Below are positions 25,456 to 33,719 of a stretch of 64,000 nucleotides of DNA, piece by piece. Position 1 is the first letter of the stretch, and every line of letters starts with the position of its first letter. The notes under the pieces are model-generated. The model did no database searches, was not told where the DNA came from, and worked only from the letters and a program-made list of their open reading frames with translations. This stretch comes from Ideonella_A sp963843805 (GTDB taxonomy: Bacteria; Pseudomonadota; Gammaproteobacteria; Burkholderiales; Burkholderiaceae_C). The position numbers and the translations under genes are program-made. Location: NCBI GenBank assembly GCA_963843805.1, contig CAWJLY010000009.1, positions 124,001 through 188,000 on the forward strand, given 5' to 3'.

Positions 25456-25893
25456 TCAATCCTTTTCGATTGGCCGTGGCTTGCCTTGCATGTCGATTGC
25501 CACATACGTCAGGTTGGCTTCGGTCACCTTGACGATATGTGGATTGACCGGATCACGTTCGGCATAAACCTCGACATGGACGGTGACCGATGTCGTGCCG
25601 ATGCGCTGGACATGGGCATAAAAGCTCAGCAGATCGCCGATCGACACCGGTTGCTTGAAAATGAACTGGTTGACTGCAACTGTTGCGACGCGGCCGCGCG
25701 CAATGCGCACCGGCAGCACCGCCCCGGCCAGGTCGACCTGCGCCATGATCCAGCCGCCGAAAATGTCGCCGTTGGCGTTTGAATCCGCCGGCATCGGCAT
25801 CACCCGCATGACCAGTTCCCGGTCGGTGGGCAGCTGCGGTTCAGGGGACGTCGCGCGGGTAGCGCGCAGTGGTTGCTGAGTTTTGTAGTCCAT
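25456..25893 (-). CDS. Acyl-CoA thioesterase (YciA-like hotdog fold)
   Basis: From ATG 25893 the product is 145 residues. It has the hotdog thioesterase core ELVMRVMPMPADSNANGDIF, with the active-site motif N-A-N-G-D-I-F-G-G-W, then AVNQFIFKQPVSIGDLLSFY and VHVEVYAERD. YciA-type enzymes hydrolyse short to long acyl-CoAs in the cytoplasm. It is divergent from the Atm1-type exporter and convergent with the beta-oxidation operon, fitting a role in controlling acyl-CoA levels. An upstream in-frame GTG at 25926 is an alternative start. Confidence 0.88.
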   Translation of the reverse strand: MDYKTQQPLRATRATSPEPQLPTDRELVMRVMPMPADSNANGDIFGGWIMAQVDLAGAVLPVRIARGRVATVAVNQFIFKQPVSIGDLLSFYAHVQRIGTTSVTVHVEVYAERDPVNPHIVKVTEANLTYVAIDMQGKPRPIEKD

Positions 25894-25985
25894 GGCGTCC
25901 GAATCGATTTGACTCCATTTTTGCACTGTGCCGTGTCGATTTGCCGCGGCTTTCCTGATCGTTCGTCCGCCTGATCAAATTTTGA

Positions 25986-27872
25986 ATGCGACACCATACC
26001 CTCCCGGCGCCGCCCGCCACTGACGCCTCGACTGCCGGCGCGCCGCGGTCCGACTGGTCGACCTTGAAGAAGCTGCTGCCCTACGTCTGGCAATGGCGTT
26101 GGCGGGTCGCGCTGGCGCTGAGCTGTCTGGTTGCCGCCAAGTTGGCCAATATCGGTGTGCCTTTGGTGCTGAAAAACCTGGTCGATGCGCTCGATCTGAA
26201 GCCGGGCGATCCGCGTATCGCCTTGGCGGTGCCGGTGGCGCTGCTGATGGCGTATGGCGCGTTGCGGGTCTCGGTGACGCTGTTCACCGAACTGCGCGAG
26301 TTCCTGTTCTATCCGGTGGCCGCGCGCATTGCACGGCGGATTTCGCTGCAGGCCTTCGAGCACCTGCTGGCGTTGAGCCTGCGGTTTCACCTGTCGCGGC
26401 AGACGGGTGGCATCTCGCGTGATATCGAGCGCGGTTCGCGCTCGATCATGTTGTTGCTCAATTTCACGATCTACAACATCACGCCGACACTGGTCGAGAT
26501 CACGCTGGTGATCGTGTTGTTGTCGAGCCGGTTCGATATCTGGTTTTCAGCCATCACCTTGTCAGCGCTGGTGTTGTATATCGGGTTCACGGTCAGTGTG
26601 ACCGAATGGCGCACCCATTTCCGGCGCGCGATGAATGAGCAGGATTCACGCGCCAACACGCGGGCGGTCGATGCGCTGATCAACTACGAAACAGTCAAAT
26701 ATTTCTCCAACGAAGGTTTCGAGCAGAGCCGCTACGACGACAACCTGCGCGGGCTCGAGAAGGCATCGGTGAAGTCGCAGACCTCGTTGTCGCTGCTCAA
26801 TCTGGGCCAGAGCCTGATCATCGCCGTCACCGTCACGTTGCTGGTCTGGCGCGCCACGGTTGGCGTTGTCAACGGCAGCATGACGCTCGGCGACCTGGTG
26901 CTGGTCAACGCGTTGATGATCCAGCTGTATGTACCGCTCAATTTTCTGGGCGTCATCTATCGCGAGTTGAAACAGGCAATGGTCGACATGGAGAAGATGT
27001 TCACGCTGCTCGGTGAGCATCGCGAAGTGGCCGACGACCCGGATGCGCTGCCGATCCGCCTCGATGCAACCACACATGCCGATGACCCGCCCGGCCATAC
27101 ACCCAGCGATGTGGGCGTCAGCTTCGATGCTGTCGATTTCGGCTACGACGCGGATCGGCAGATCCTGCACCAGGTCAGCTTTCAGATTCCGGCTGGCAAG
27201 ACGGTCGCCGTTGTCGGCCCTTCGGGGGCCGGCAAAAGCACGTTGGCACGGCTGCTGTTCCGTTTTTACGATGTCAGCAGTGGCGCGATCCGGATCGGCG
27301 GCCAGGATATTCGCAAGGTGACGCAGAAGAGCCTGCGCGAGGCGATCGGCATCGTGCCGCAGGATACGGTGCTGTTCAACGATACCGTCGAATACAACAT
27401 CGCCTATGGTCGGCCGGGCGCCGATCGGGATGCGGTCGAGGCGGCCGCCAGGGCCGCCCATATCCACGAATTCATCGAGCGTCGAGCGCCGAAAGGCTAC
27501 GACACCATGGTCGGCGAACGGGGCCTGAAACTGTCGGGCGGTGAAAAGCAGCGTGTCGCGATCGCCCGCACCTTGCTGAAGGATCCGCCGATCCTGATCT
27601 TCGATGAAGCCACCTCGGCGCTCGATTCGGCCAACGAACGGGCGATCCAGGCTGAACTGAAGGGCGTCGCGCGCAACAAGACCACGCTGGTGATTGCCCA
27701 TCGGCTGTCGACTGTCGTCGACGCTTTTCAGATCCTGGTGATGGACCAGGGCCGCATCATCGAACGCGGCAGTCACGCCGAACTGCTTGCGCAGGCCGGG
27801 CGCTATGCCGAAATGTGGCGACTGCAGCAGAGCCGGGATCAGCCTGCCAGTCGCATGGACGTGAGGCCTTGA
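25986..27872 (+). CDS. Atm1-type ABC exporter (heavy-metal/glutathione-conjugate family)
   Basis: A 628-residue half-transporter: a six-helix membrane domain (about 35-320), then a nucleotide-binding domain with Walker A GPSGAGKST near 412, signature LSGGEKQR near 517, and Walker B ILIFDEATSALDS near 536. The signature block ALINYETVKYFSNEGFE near residue 230 is diagnostic of the Atm1/ABCB7/HMT1 branch. Bacterial Atm1 proteins export glutathione-bound metals or persulfides and support Fe-S or metal homeostasis. It is a single gene with its own upstream region, shared with the divergent thioesterase. Confidence 0.92.
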   Translation: MRHHTLPAPPATDASTAGAPRSDWSTLKKLLPYVWQWRWRVALALSCLVAAKLANIGVPLVLKNLVDALDLKPGDPRIALAVPVALLMAYGALRVSVTLFTELREFLFYPVAARIARRISLQAFEHLLALSLRFHLSRQTGGISRDIERGSRSIMLLLNFTIYNITPTLVEITLVIVLLSSRFDIWFSAITLSALVLYIGFTVSVTEWRTHFRRAMNEQDSRANTRAVDALINYETVKYFSNEGFEQSRYDDNLRGLEKASVKSQTSLSLLNLGQSLIIAVTVTLLVWRATVGVVNGSMTLGDLVLVNALMIQLYVPLNFLGVIYRELKQAMVDMEKMFTLLGEHREVADDPDALPIRLDATTHADDPPGHTPSDVGVSFDAVDFGYDADRQILHQVSFQIPAGKTVAVVGPSGAGKSTLARLLFRFYDVSSGAIRIGGQDIRKVTQKSLREAIGIVPQDTVLFNDTVEYNIAYGRPGADRDAVEAAARAAHIHEFIERRAPKGYDTMVGERGLKLSGGEKQRVAIARTLLKDPPILIFDEATSALDSANERAIQAELKGVARNKTTLVIAHRLSTVVDAFQILVMDQGRIIERGSHAELLAQAGRYAEMWRLQQSRDQPASRMDVRP

Positions 27873-27941
27873 CGACAAAACCTCGCCGTCGGTGACGGGT
27901 TGCCGAACCCGTAACACCGAGATGGCATGAATTTTGCGGGT

Positions 27942-27970
27942 TTGCCCTAGGCAGAGTCTGCGGTTTATAC
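27942..27970 (+). promoter_or_regulatory. Predicted sigma-70 promoter of gltIJKL
   Basis: TTGCCC (27942-27947), a 17-bp spacer and TTATAC (27965-27970) form a good -35/-10 pair, placing a start about 95 nt before gltI. It lies in the only long gap upstream of the transporter operon. Confidence 0.5.
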
Positions 27971-28073
27971 GCTGCGCAGGATTGCGTTCTCTTACAAAAT
28001 CTCATGCTTGTTGATCAACGCGTTGGGTGTCCGCCGCGTTGGTTCACTTTCAACCATCGATCCGGGAATTTCA

Positions 28074-28979
28074 ATGAAGAAGTCATTGCTCGTCAAATCC
28101 ATCGCGGTGTCCGCGGCCCTGCTCGGCTTGTCGGCCGCACATGCCGATACCCTTGGCAAGATCAAGGAGAGTGGCGCCGTCACGATGGGCGTTCGCGAAT
28201 CGTCCGGGGCCTTGAGCTACACACTGGGTGATGGCAAATATGCCGGCTATCACGTCGAGATTTGCCAGAAGGTGCTGGCGGATATCCAGAAGCAGCTCGG
28301 CCTGGCCAAGCTCGATATCAAGTACCAGCCGGTCACCTCGCAGAACCGCATCCCGCTGATGCAGAACGGCACCGTCGACATCGAGTGCGGATCGACCACC
28401 AACAATGCGTCGCGACAAAAGGATGTGGCGTTCGCCGTGACCACTTTCGTCGAGGAAGTACGCATCGCCGTGAAGGCCAATTCGGGCATCACCTCGATCA
28501 ATCAGCTCAACGGCAAGAAAGTGGCCACCACCACCGGCACGACTTCGGTGCAGACACTGCGCAAGAACGAGCGCGCCAGCGGCATCAATTTCGACGAAGT
28601 GTTCGGCAAGGATCACGCCGACAGCTTTCTGCTGCTCGAATCCGGCCGGGCGGATGCCTTCGTGATGGACGGCGCGATCCTGGCGGGCAATATCTCGAAA
28701 GCGAAAAACCCGGCCGATTTCAAGATCGTCGGCGAGGTGTTGTCGGTCGAGCCGATCGCGATCATGATGCGCAAGGACGATCCGGCCTTCAAGAAGGCGG
28801 TCGACGACAGCATCAAGGGAATGATGAAGTCGGGCGATATCGCCAAGCTATGGGACAAGTGGTTCATGAACCCGATCCCGCCGAGCAACACCAAGGTTGG
28901 ACTGGCTGTCAGCGATTCAACCAAGCAGGCCTGGGCCAACCCGAACGACAAGCCGATGGAAGACTACGCGAAGAAGTGA
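28074..28979 (+). CDS. gltI: Glutamate/aspartate ABC transporter periplasmic binding protein
   Basis: From ATG 28074 a 301-residue preprotein. The signal peptide MKKSLLVKSIAVSAALLGLS ends near A-H-A-D (cleavage at about 24). The family 3 binding-protein pattern follows: GAVTMGVRESSGALSYTLG, GYHVEICQKV, QNRIPLMQNGTVDIECGSTT, and ESGRADAFVMDGAIL. This is the GltI/AatJ subgroup, which captures acidic amino acids and delivers them to GltJK. A stem-loop 9 bp after its stop separates it from the permease genes. An alternative upstream ATG adds 22 residues that do not fit a signal peptide. Confidence 0.92.
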   Translation: MKKSLLVKSIAVSAALLGLSAAHADTLGKIKESGAVTMGVRESSGALSYTLGDGKYAGYHVEICQKVLADIQKQLGLAKLDIKYQPVTSQNRIPLMQNGTVDIECGSTTNNASRQKDVAFAVTTFVEEVRIAVKANSGITSINQLNGKKVATTTGTTSVQTLRKNERASGINFDEVFGKDHADSFLLLESGRADAFVMDGAILAGNISKAKNPADFKIVGEVLSVEPIAIMMRKDDPAFKKAVDDSIKGMMKSGDIAKLWDKWFMNPIPPSNTKVGLAVSDSTKQAWANPNDKPMEDYAKK

Positions 28980-28987
28980 TCGGCGGA

Positions 28988-29016
28988 TGACGCACCTGAG
29001 CGGTCCGGGTGCGTCA
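28988..29016 (+). terminator. Intra-operon stem-loop after gltI
   Basis: TGACGCACC (28988-28996) pairs perfectly with GGTGCGTCA (29008-29016) over an 11-nt loop. No T-run follows, so it is likelier to stabilise the gltI mRNA 3' end or partly terminate than to end transcription fully. This would allow more binding protein than permease. Confidence 0.5.
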
Positions 29017-29124
29017 CTTGCATATGCTCTGCAGACGCGGCGTCGGATGTTCCGGCGCCGCGTTGTTGTTGCAAGATCAGGAAATGGCGGCGTCTTGCCG
29101 TGCGGTTAATCGGGGAGGTGGGCC

Positions 29125-29871
29125 TTGAACAGCAGCTGGGATTGGCAGATCTTCTGCCAGAGCACGTTCGAAGACAAGCGGTACCCCGGCTGCTTCGGGC
29201 CAGGTGGTGATGTCACCTACCTCGACTGGCTGCTGTCGGCCTGGGGCTGGACCATGTCGGTCGCCGTTCTGGCGCTGCTGGTTGCATTGGTGGCGGGCTC
29301 GTTCATGGGGATTTTTCGCACCACCCCGAGTCGGCCGCTGGTCTGGCTCGGCAATGCCTGGACCGAGCTGTTCCGCAATATCCCGCTGCTGGTCCAGATC
29401 TTTCTCTGGTACCACGTCTTGCCGTCGATGTTCCTGTCGCTGCGCGCCATCCCGAGCTTTGTGCTGGTGGCCTTCGCGCTCGGTTTCTTCACCTCGGCGC
29501 GTATTTCCGAGCAGGTGAAGGCCGGTATCCAGGCCTTGCCGAAAGGCCAGCGTTATGCCGGTCTGGCCATGGGGCTGACGCTGCCGCAGACCTATCGTTA
29601 TGTCTTGCTGCCGATGGCGTTTCGCATCGTGATTCCGCCGCTGACCAGCGAAAGCATGAACATCGTGAAGAACTCGTCGGTGGCGTTTGCGGTCAGCATC
29701 GCCGAGTTGACGATGTTTGCCATGCAGGCGCAGGAAGAGACCTCCCGCGGCGTCGAAATCTATCTGGCGGTGACGCTGCTGTATTTCATCTCGGCCTTCG
29801 CCATCAACCGGCTTGCGCTGGTGATCGAAAACCGGGTGCAGGTACCCGGCATGATCGGAGGTTCCAAATGA
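29125..29871 (+). CDS. gltJ: Glutamate/aspartate ABC transporter permease
   Basis: A 248-residue inner-membrane permease starting at TTG 29125 after a strong GGGGAGG ribosome site. About five membrane helices are visible, with the cytoplasmic EAA-type loop SARISEQVKAGIQALPKGQR near 130 and Y-R-Y-V-L-L-P-M-A-F-R. The N-terminal periplasmic-facing segment NSSWDWQIFCQSTFEDKRYP is typical of GltJ. It pairs with GltK to form the translocation channel. The start is taken as TTG because no ATG fits both reading frame and ribosome site. Confidence 0.92.
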   Translation: MNSSWDWQIFCQSTFEDKRYPGCFGPGGDVTYLDWLLSAWGWTMSVAVLALLVALVAGSFMGIFRTTPSRPLVWLGNAWTELFRNIPLLVQIFLWYHVLPSMFLSLRAIPSFVLVAFALGFFTSARISEQVKAGIQALPKGQRYAGLAMGLTLPQTYRYVLLPMAFRIVIPPLTSESMNIVKNSSVAFAVSIAELTMFAMQAQEETSRGVEIYLAVTLLYFISAFAINRLALVIENRVQVPGMIGGSK

Positions 29872-29908
29872 GCCTTCGACGCATCACTGCCGTCTGGCGG
29901 AGGTTTGC

Positions 29909-30580
29909 ATGAACCTCAACCTCGATTTCGGATTCCTGAGCTGGCAGGTCTTTTCCAGCTTCGTTCTCAAAGGCCTGATCTTCTCGGTGCAGCTGACGCT
30001 GGTAGCGATGGTCGGCGGTATTTTGCTGGGCACCTTGCTGGCGTTGATGCGACTGTCGGGAGTCAAGTGGCTGGTGCTGCCAGCCGCCGCCTATGTCAAC
30101 ACGCTGCGTTCGATCCCGCTGGTGATGGTGATCTTGTGGTTCTTCCTGCTGATCCCGCTGTTGATCGGCCAGCCGATGGGCGCCGAGTTGAGCGCGGTGA
30201 TCACCTTCACCGTGTTCGAGGCCGCCTACTACTCGGAGATCATGCGGGCCGGCATCCAGAGCGTGCCCAAGGGCCAGGTCTATGCCGGTTATGCGGTCGG
30301 AATGACCTACAAGCAGTGCATGCAACTGGTTGTCCTGCCGCAGGCGTTCCGCAACATGTTGCCGGTGCTGCTGACGCAGACCATCATCCTGTTCCAGGAC
30401 ACCTCGCTGGTCTATGCGATCGGTGCCTATGACCTGTTGAAAGGCTTCGAGATCGCCGGCAAGAATTTCAATCGACCCGTCGAGACCTATCTGGTCGCCG
30501 CGGCCTTCTATTTCGTGATCTGTTTCAGTATGTCGATGCTGGTGCGTCGGCTGCAGCAGAAGATCCAGATCATTCGCTGA
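29909..30580 (+). CDS. gltK: Glutamate/aspartate ABC transporter permease
   Basis: A 223-residue permease of the polar amino-acid family with about five membrane helices. It shows TLRSIPLVMVILWFFLLIPL near 69 and the ATPase-contact loop EIMRAGIQSVPKGQVYAGYA near 112. It forms a heterodimer with GltJ. The start lies 37 bp after the gltJ stop and has an AGG-rich upstream sequence. The stop is 17 bp before the GTG of gltL. Confidence 0.92.
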   Translation: MNLNLDFGFLSWQVFSSFVLKGLIFSVQLTLVAMVGGILLGTLLALMRLSGVKWLVLPAAAYVNTLRSIPLVMVILWFFLLIPLLIGQPMGAELSAVITFTVFEAAYYSEIMRAGIQSVPKGQVYAGYAVGMTYKQCMQLVVLPQAFRNMLPVLLTQTIILFQDTSLVYAIGAYDLLKGFEIAGKNFNRPVETYLVAAAFYFVICFSMSMLVRRLQQKIQIIR

Positions 30581-30597
30581 GCGCAGGAGCTTCCACC

Positions 30598-31332
30598 GTG
30601 ATCCAGATCAAGAACGTCTCCAAGTGGTACGGCAGCTTCCAGGTGCTGACTGACAACACCACCTCGATCGAAAAAGGCGAGGTGGTTGTTGTCTGCGGTC
30701 CGTCGGGCTCGGGCAAAAGCACCTTGATCAAGACGGTCAATGCGCTCGAGCCGTTTCAGAAGGGCGACATCGTCGTCGATGGCATTTCCTTGTCCGCCCC
30801 GAAAACCGACTTGCCCAAGTTGCGTGCTCGCGTCGGCATGGTGTTTCAGCATTTCGAGCTGTTCCCGCACCTCAGCGTGACCGAAAACCTCACGCTGGCT
30901 CAGATCAAGGTGCTCAATCGCAACAAGGAAGAAGCCAGGACGCGAGGCCTGAAGATGCTCGACCGGGTCGGCCTGATGGCACACAAGGACAAATTTCCGG
31001 GCCAGCTTTCAGGAGGCCAGCAGCAACGCGTGGCGATCGCCCGTGCGCTGAGCATGGACCCGATCGTGATGCTGTTCGACGAGCCGACATCGGCGCTCGA
31101 CCCCGAGATGGTCGGTGAAGTGCTCGACGTGATGGTCAAGCTTGCCGAAGAAGGCATGACGATGATGGTGGTCACCCACGAAATGGGTTTTGCGCGCAAG
31201 GTCAGCCACCGCGTGATCTTCATGGACCAGGGCCGGATCGTCGAGGACTGCAAGCAGCAGGACTTCTTCGGTGACCCCGAGGCGCGCTCGCCGCGGGCCA
31301 AGGATTTCCTGTCGAAGATCCTCCAGCACTGA
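30598..31332 (+). CDS. gltL: Glutamate/aspartate ABC transporter ATPase
   Basis: A 244-residue ATPase starting at GTG 30598. Walker A is GPSGSGKST (about 38-46), the signature is LSGGQQQR (about 139), and Walker B is VMLFDEPTSALDPE (about 157), with MVVTHEMGFARKVSHRVIFM as the H-loop region. It belongs to the polar amino-acid importer subfamily (GlnQ/GltL). It drives uptake through GltJK and closes the operon; a TetR gene follows 50 bp later. Confidence 0.95.
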   Translation: MIQIKNVSKWYGSFQVLTDNTTSIEKGEVVVVCGPSGSGKSTLIKTVNALEPFQKGDIVVDGISLSAPKTDLPKLRARVGMVFQHFELFPHLSVTENLTLAQIKVLNRNKEEARTRGLKMLDRVGLMAHKDKFPGQLSGGQQQRVAIARALSMDPIVMLFDEPTSALDPEMVGEVLDVMVKLAEEGMTMMVVTHEMGFARKVSHRVIFMDQGRIVEDCKQQDFFGDPEARSPRAKDFLSKILQH

Positions 31333-31382
31333 GCCCGAGCCAAACTTGCGTTTTAATTCCCTGCATGGTTAACTAGCGGGGG

Positions 31383-32036
31383 ATGAGCGAACAGACAGAT
31401 CAGCCGGGGTGGGCCCCCAAGCAGCGTGATGCCGACCGCTCGCGCGAGGCCATCCTGGCTGCCGCCCGCGATGAGTTCGCGGCCGGTGGGCTGGGTGGCG
31501 CCCGCGTCGAACGGATCGCGGCGCGGGCCGGGCTCAACAAGCGGCTGATCTACTATTATTTCGAGAGCAAGGACACCCTGTTCCTGGCGGTCCTCGAAGA
31601 TACCTATCTGAAGATCCGCGAAGCCGAACGTGCGCTGCATTTGACCGACCTCACGCCGGTCGCGGCAATCCGCAGGTTGACCGAGTTCACCTGGCACTAC
31701 TACCTCGAGCATCCCGAGTTCCTGTCGCTGCTCAACAGCGAGAACCTGCACCGGGCGGGGCACCTGCACGATTCATCGCGGGTGCGCGAACTCAACTCCC
31801 CGCTGATCGTCACGCTGGGTGAAATCCTCGAGCGCGGCCGCATCGATGGCAGTTTGCGCGGTGGTGTCGATCCGATCCAGCTGTATATCTCGATTGCCGG
31901 CCTGTCGTATTTCTACTTGTCGAACCAACATACGCTGTCGTCGATCTTCGGCCGGGATCTGATGAAGCCGAAGGCGCTGCAGCAGCGCTTGACGCACATC
32001 TGCGACGTGATCCTCGGGTATGTACTGAGCGAATAG
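31383..32036 (+). CDS. TetR/AcrR-family transcriptional regulator
   Basis: A 217-residue regulator. The helix-turn-helix is REAILAAARDEFAAGGLGGA, then RVERIAARAGLNKRLIYYYF-ESKDTLF (the Y-Y-F is diagnostic). The C-terminal ligand domain (DLTPVAAIRRLTEFTWHYYL, then FYLSNQHTLSSIFGRDL) resembles TetR_C_41-like domains. Located between gltL and the Tct sugar-acid operon and transcribed in the same direction, it most likely controls the latter. An inverted repeat overlaps the promoter in front of the binding-protein gene. Confidence 0.88.
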   Translation: MSEQTDQPGWAPKQRDADRSREAILAAARDEFAAGGLGGARVERIAARAGLNKRLIYYYFESKDTLFLAVLEDTYLKIREAERALHLTDLTPVAAIRRLTEFTWHYYLEHPEFLSLLNSENLHRAGHLHDSSRVRELNSPLIVTLGEILERGRIDGSLRGGVDPIQLYISIAGLSYFYLSNQHTLSSIFGRDLMKPKALQQRLTHICDVILGYVLSE

Positions 32037-32050
32037 GGGTCTGCGACTGG

Positions 32051-32082
32051 TTGACAGTCTTCGTCTGAATTTGAACAATTCA
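32051..32082 (+). promoter_or_regulatory. Predicted promoter with overlapping inverted repeat before the Tct operon
   Basis: TTGACA (32051-32056), 17 bp and AACAAT (32074-32079) form a -35/-10 pair. TGAATT (32066-32071) and AATTCA (32077-32082) make an inverted repeat over the -10, a typical repressor site. The TetR protein encoded just upstream is the obvious candidate to bind it. Confidence 0.5.
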
Positions 32083-32113
32083 ACGTTTGGTGAATACAAC
32101 CAGGAGACAGACG

Positions 32114-33118
32114 ATGCGATTCCCTTCAGTTTTTCCGCCGCTGGCCGCCGCCGCCCTGCTTTGCGCCGCGATGTCGGCACATGCCCAGTGGCAACCCTCC
32201 AAACCGATCACCATCATCGTGCCGTGGGCCGCTGGCGGTTCGACCGATCAGGTCACGCGGGTCACCGCCGCAGAAGTCGAGAAGGCATTGAATCAGAAGG
32301 TGATCATCCTCAATCAGCCCGGCGCATCGGGATCGGTCGGCACCAAGAACGCCGCCGAGGCACCGCACGATGGCTATACCTGGACGGCAGGTGCTGCCAA
32401 GGACCTCGGCACCTACCAGGTGCTCGGCATGTCGGACACCGGAATCAAGGACTGGAACCTGTACCTGAACGTGGCCCACATCGCGGTGGTCGGAGTCAAT
32501 GCCGACTCGCCGTACAAGACGATGCCCGATCTGATCGCCGCAATGAAAGCCAAGCCCGGCAGCATTGCGGTGGCGACCGCCGGCGTCAATTCGAGCGGCC
32601 ACTCGGCCATCGAAGCCATCGCGCGAGCGGCCGGCGTCAGCTACAAACATGTGACCTACGATGGCGGCAACCCGGCAGTGGTCGCCACCGTTTCCGGTGA
32701 AACTCCGGTGACAACCCAGCTCGCCGCCGAGCAGACCGAGATGATCCGCGCCAAGAAGATCCGCCCGCTGGCGGTGGTTGGCGACAAGGCGCTCGAGATC
32801 GAAGGCTACGGCACCATCCCGCCGTTGTCGCAGTTCATACCGGGCTTCAAGGATCCGATCAACTATTTCGGCATTTTTGTTCCCAAGGGCGTGCCGGCCG
32901 AAGTTACCGCCACGCTCGACAAGTTGTGGGCCGGTCCGATGGCGCAGAACGAGGCATTGAAGAAATATGCGCAGAATCGCGGCGCGCTGTTCGCGCCGGC
33001 CCATGGCAGTGCAGCCCAGGCCGCGGTGTTCCCGGCGATCCAGTCGTATGCCTGGGTCCAGCAAGCCGCCGGCAAGGCCAAGGTTTCGCCCGACACGGTC
33101 GGTATCGCCAAACCCTGA
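32114..33118 (+). CDS. Tripartite tricarboxylate transporter substrate-binding protein (Bug/TctC)
   Basis: From ATG 32114 (ribosome site AGGAG) a 334-residue periplasmic protein with signal peptide MRFPSVFPPLAAAALLCAAM ending at A-H-A. The Bug family signature is ITIIVPWAAGGSTDQVTRV, then QPGASGSVGTKNAAEAPHDGYT, and later YFGIFVPKGVPAEV. Bug proteins bind carboxylated ligands through their carboxylate groups. It is the receptor of the TctAB pair that follows, so the imported compound is probably a sugar acid or a similar carboxylate. This is inferred from the catabolic genes downstream. Confidence 0.9.
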   Translation: MRFPSVFPPLAAAALLCAAMSAHAQWQPSKPITIIVPWAAGGSTDQVTRVTAAEVEKALNQKVIILNQPGASGSVGTKNAAEAPHDGYTWTAGAAKDLGTYQVLGMSDTGIKDWNLYLNVAHIAVVGVNADSPYKTMPDLIAAMKAKPGSIAVATAGVNSSGHSAIEAIARAAGVSYKHVTYDGGNPAVVATVSGETPVTTQLAAEQTEMIRAKKIRPLAVVGDKALEIEGYGTIPPLSQFIPGFKDPINYFGIFVPKGVPAEVTATLDKLWAGPMAQNEALKKYAQNRGALFAPAHGSAAQAAVFPAIQSYAWVQQAAGKAKVSPDTVGIAKP

Positions 33119-33222
33119 GCCGATTCACAAGCAGCATCTGCGGGCCGGGGTAGCCGGATCCGTGGCGGCCGCCCGGATGCCTGGTCCGAGCGGCCCGCTC
33201 TCGAAACACGCGTCAACCTGGC

Positions 33223-33705
33223 ATGACCAAAACAATCACACACGCCTCGACCGATCTGCGTGGCGGGCTGCTCTGGATCGCACTCGGCGCTGCCGTATTG
33301 ATCGCGAGTGCACGGATGGACCGATTCGAAAGCATGGGCGGCTCGGTCTACACCGCGCCCGGGCTGGTACCCGGCCTGTTCGGTATCGCGCTGCTGCTGC
33401 TTGGTCTGCTGCTGTGCTGGCGTTCGCGGGCTCGCCGCGGCACATCTGTGGCCGACGCCGCCGAGCCGCTGCTCAATAGCCGCATCGCCGGTACGCTGCT
33501 GATGACCTTGCTTTATGCGGCGGTGCTGCTGGGGCGCGTGCCGTTTGTGTTGGCGACCGCGGTGTTCGTTGCTGTCTTCACCGCGATCCACTCTGACGCC
33601 CCGACGCCATGGCGTCGCTACGGCATTGCCCTGCTGGCCGGTGTGTTGACGGCGGCGGTGGTGGTCCTGGTGTTCGAGCGGCTGTTCTTTGTCCGCTTGC
33701 CTTAG
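33223..33705 (+). CDS. tctB: Tripartite tricarboxylate transporter small membrane subunit (TctB)
   Basis: A 160-residue protein with four hydrophobic segments (about 11-27, 44-62, 88-105 and 122-150), the standard TctB architecture, plus the MDRFESMGGSVYTAPGLVPG loop that TctB proteins have after the first helix. It partners TctA in the membrane. It lies 104 bp after the receptor gene and 14 bp before tctA. Confidence 0.88.
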   Translation: MTKTITHASTDLRGGLLWIALGAAVLIASARMDRFESMGGSVYTAPGLVPGLFGIALLLLGLLLCWRSRARRGTSVADAAEPLLNSRIAGTLLMTLLYAAVLLGRVPFVLATAVFVAVFTAIHSDAPTPWRRYGIALLAGVLTAAVVVLVFERLFFVRLP

Positions 33706-33719
33706 CACCCCGCCCCGAC

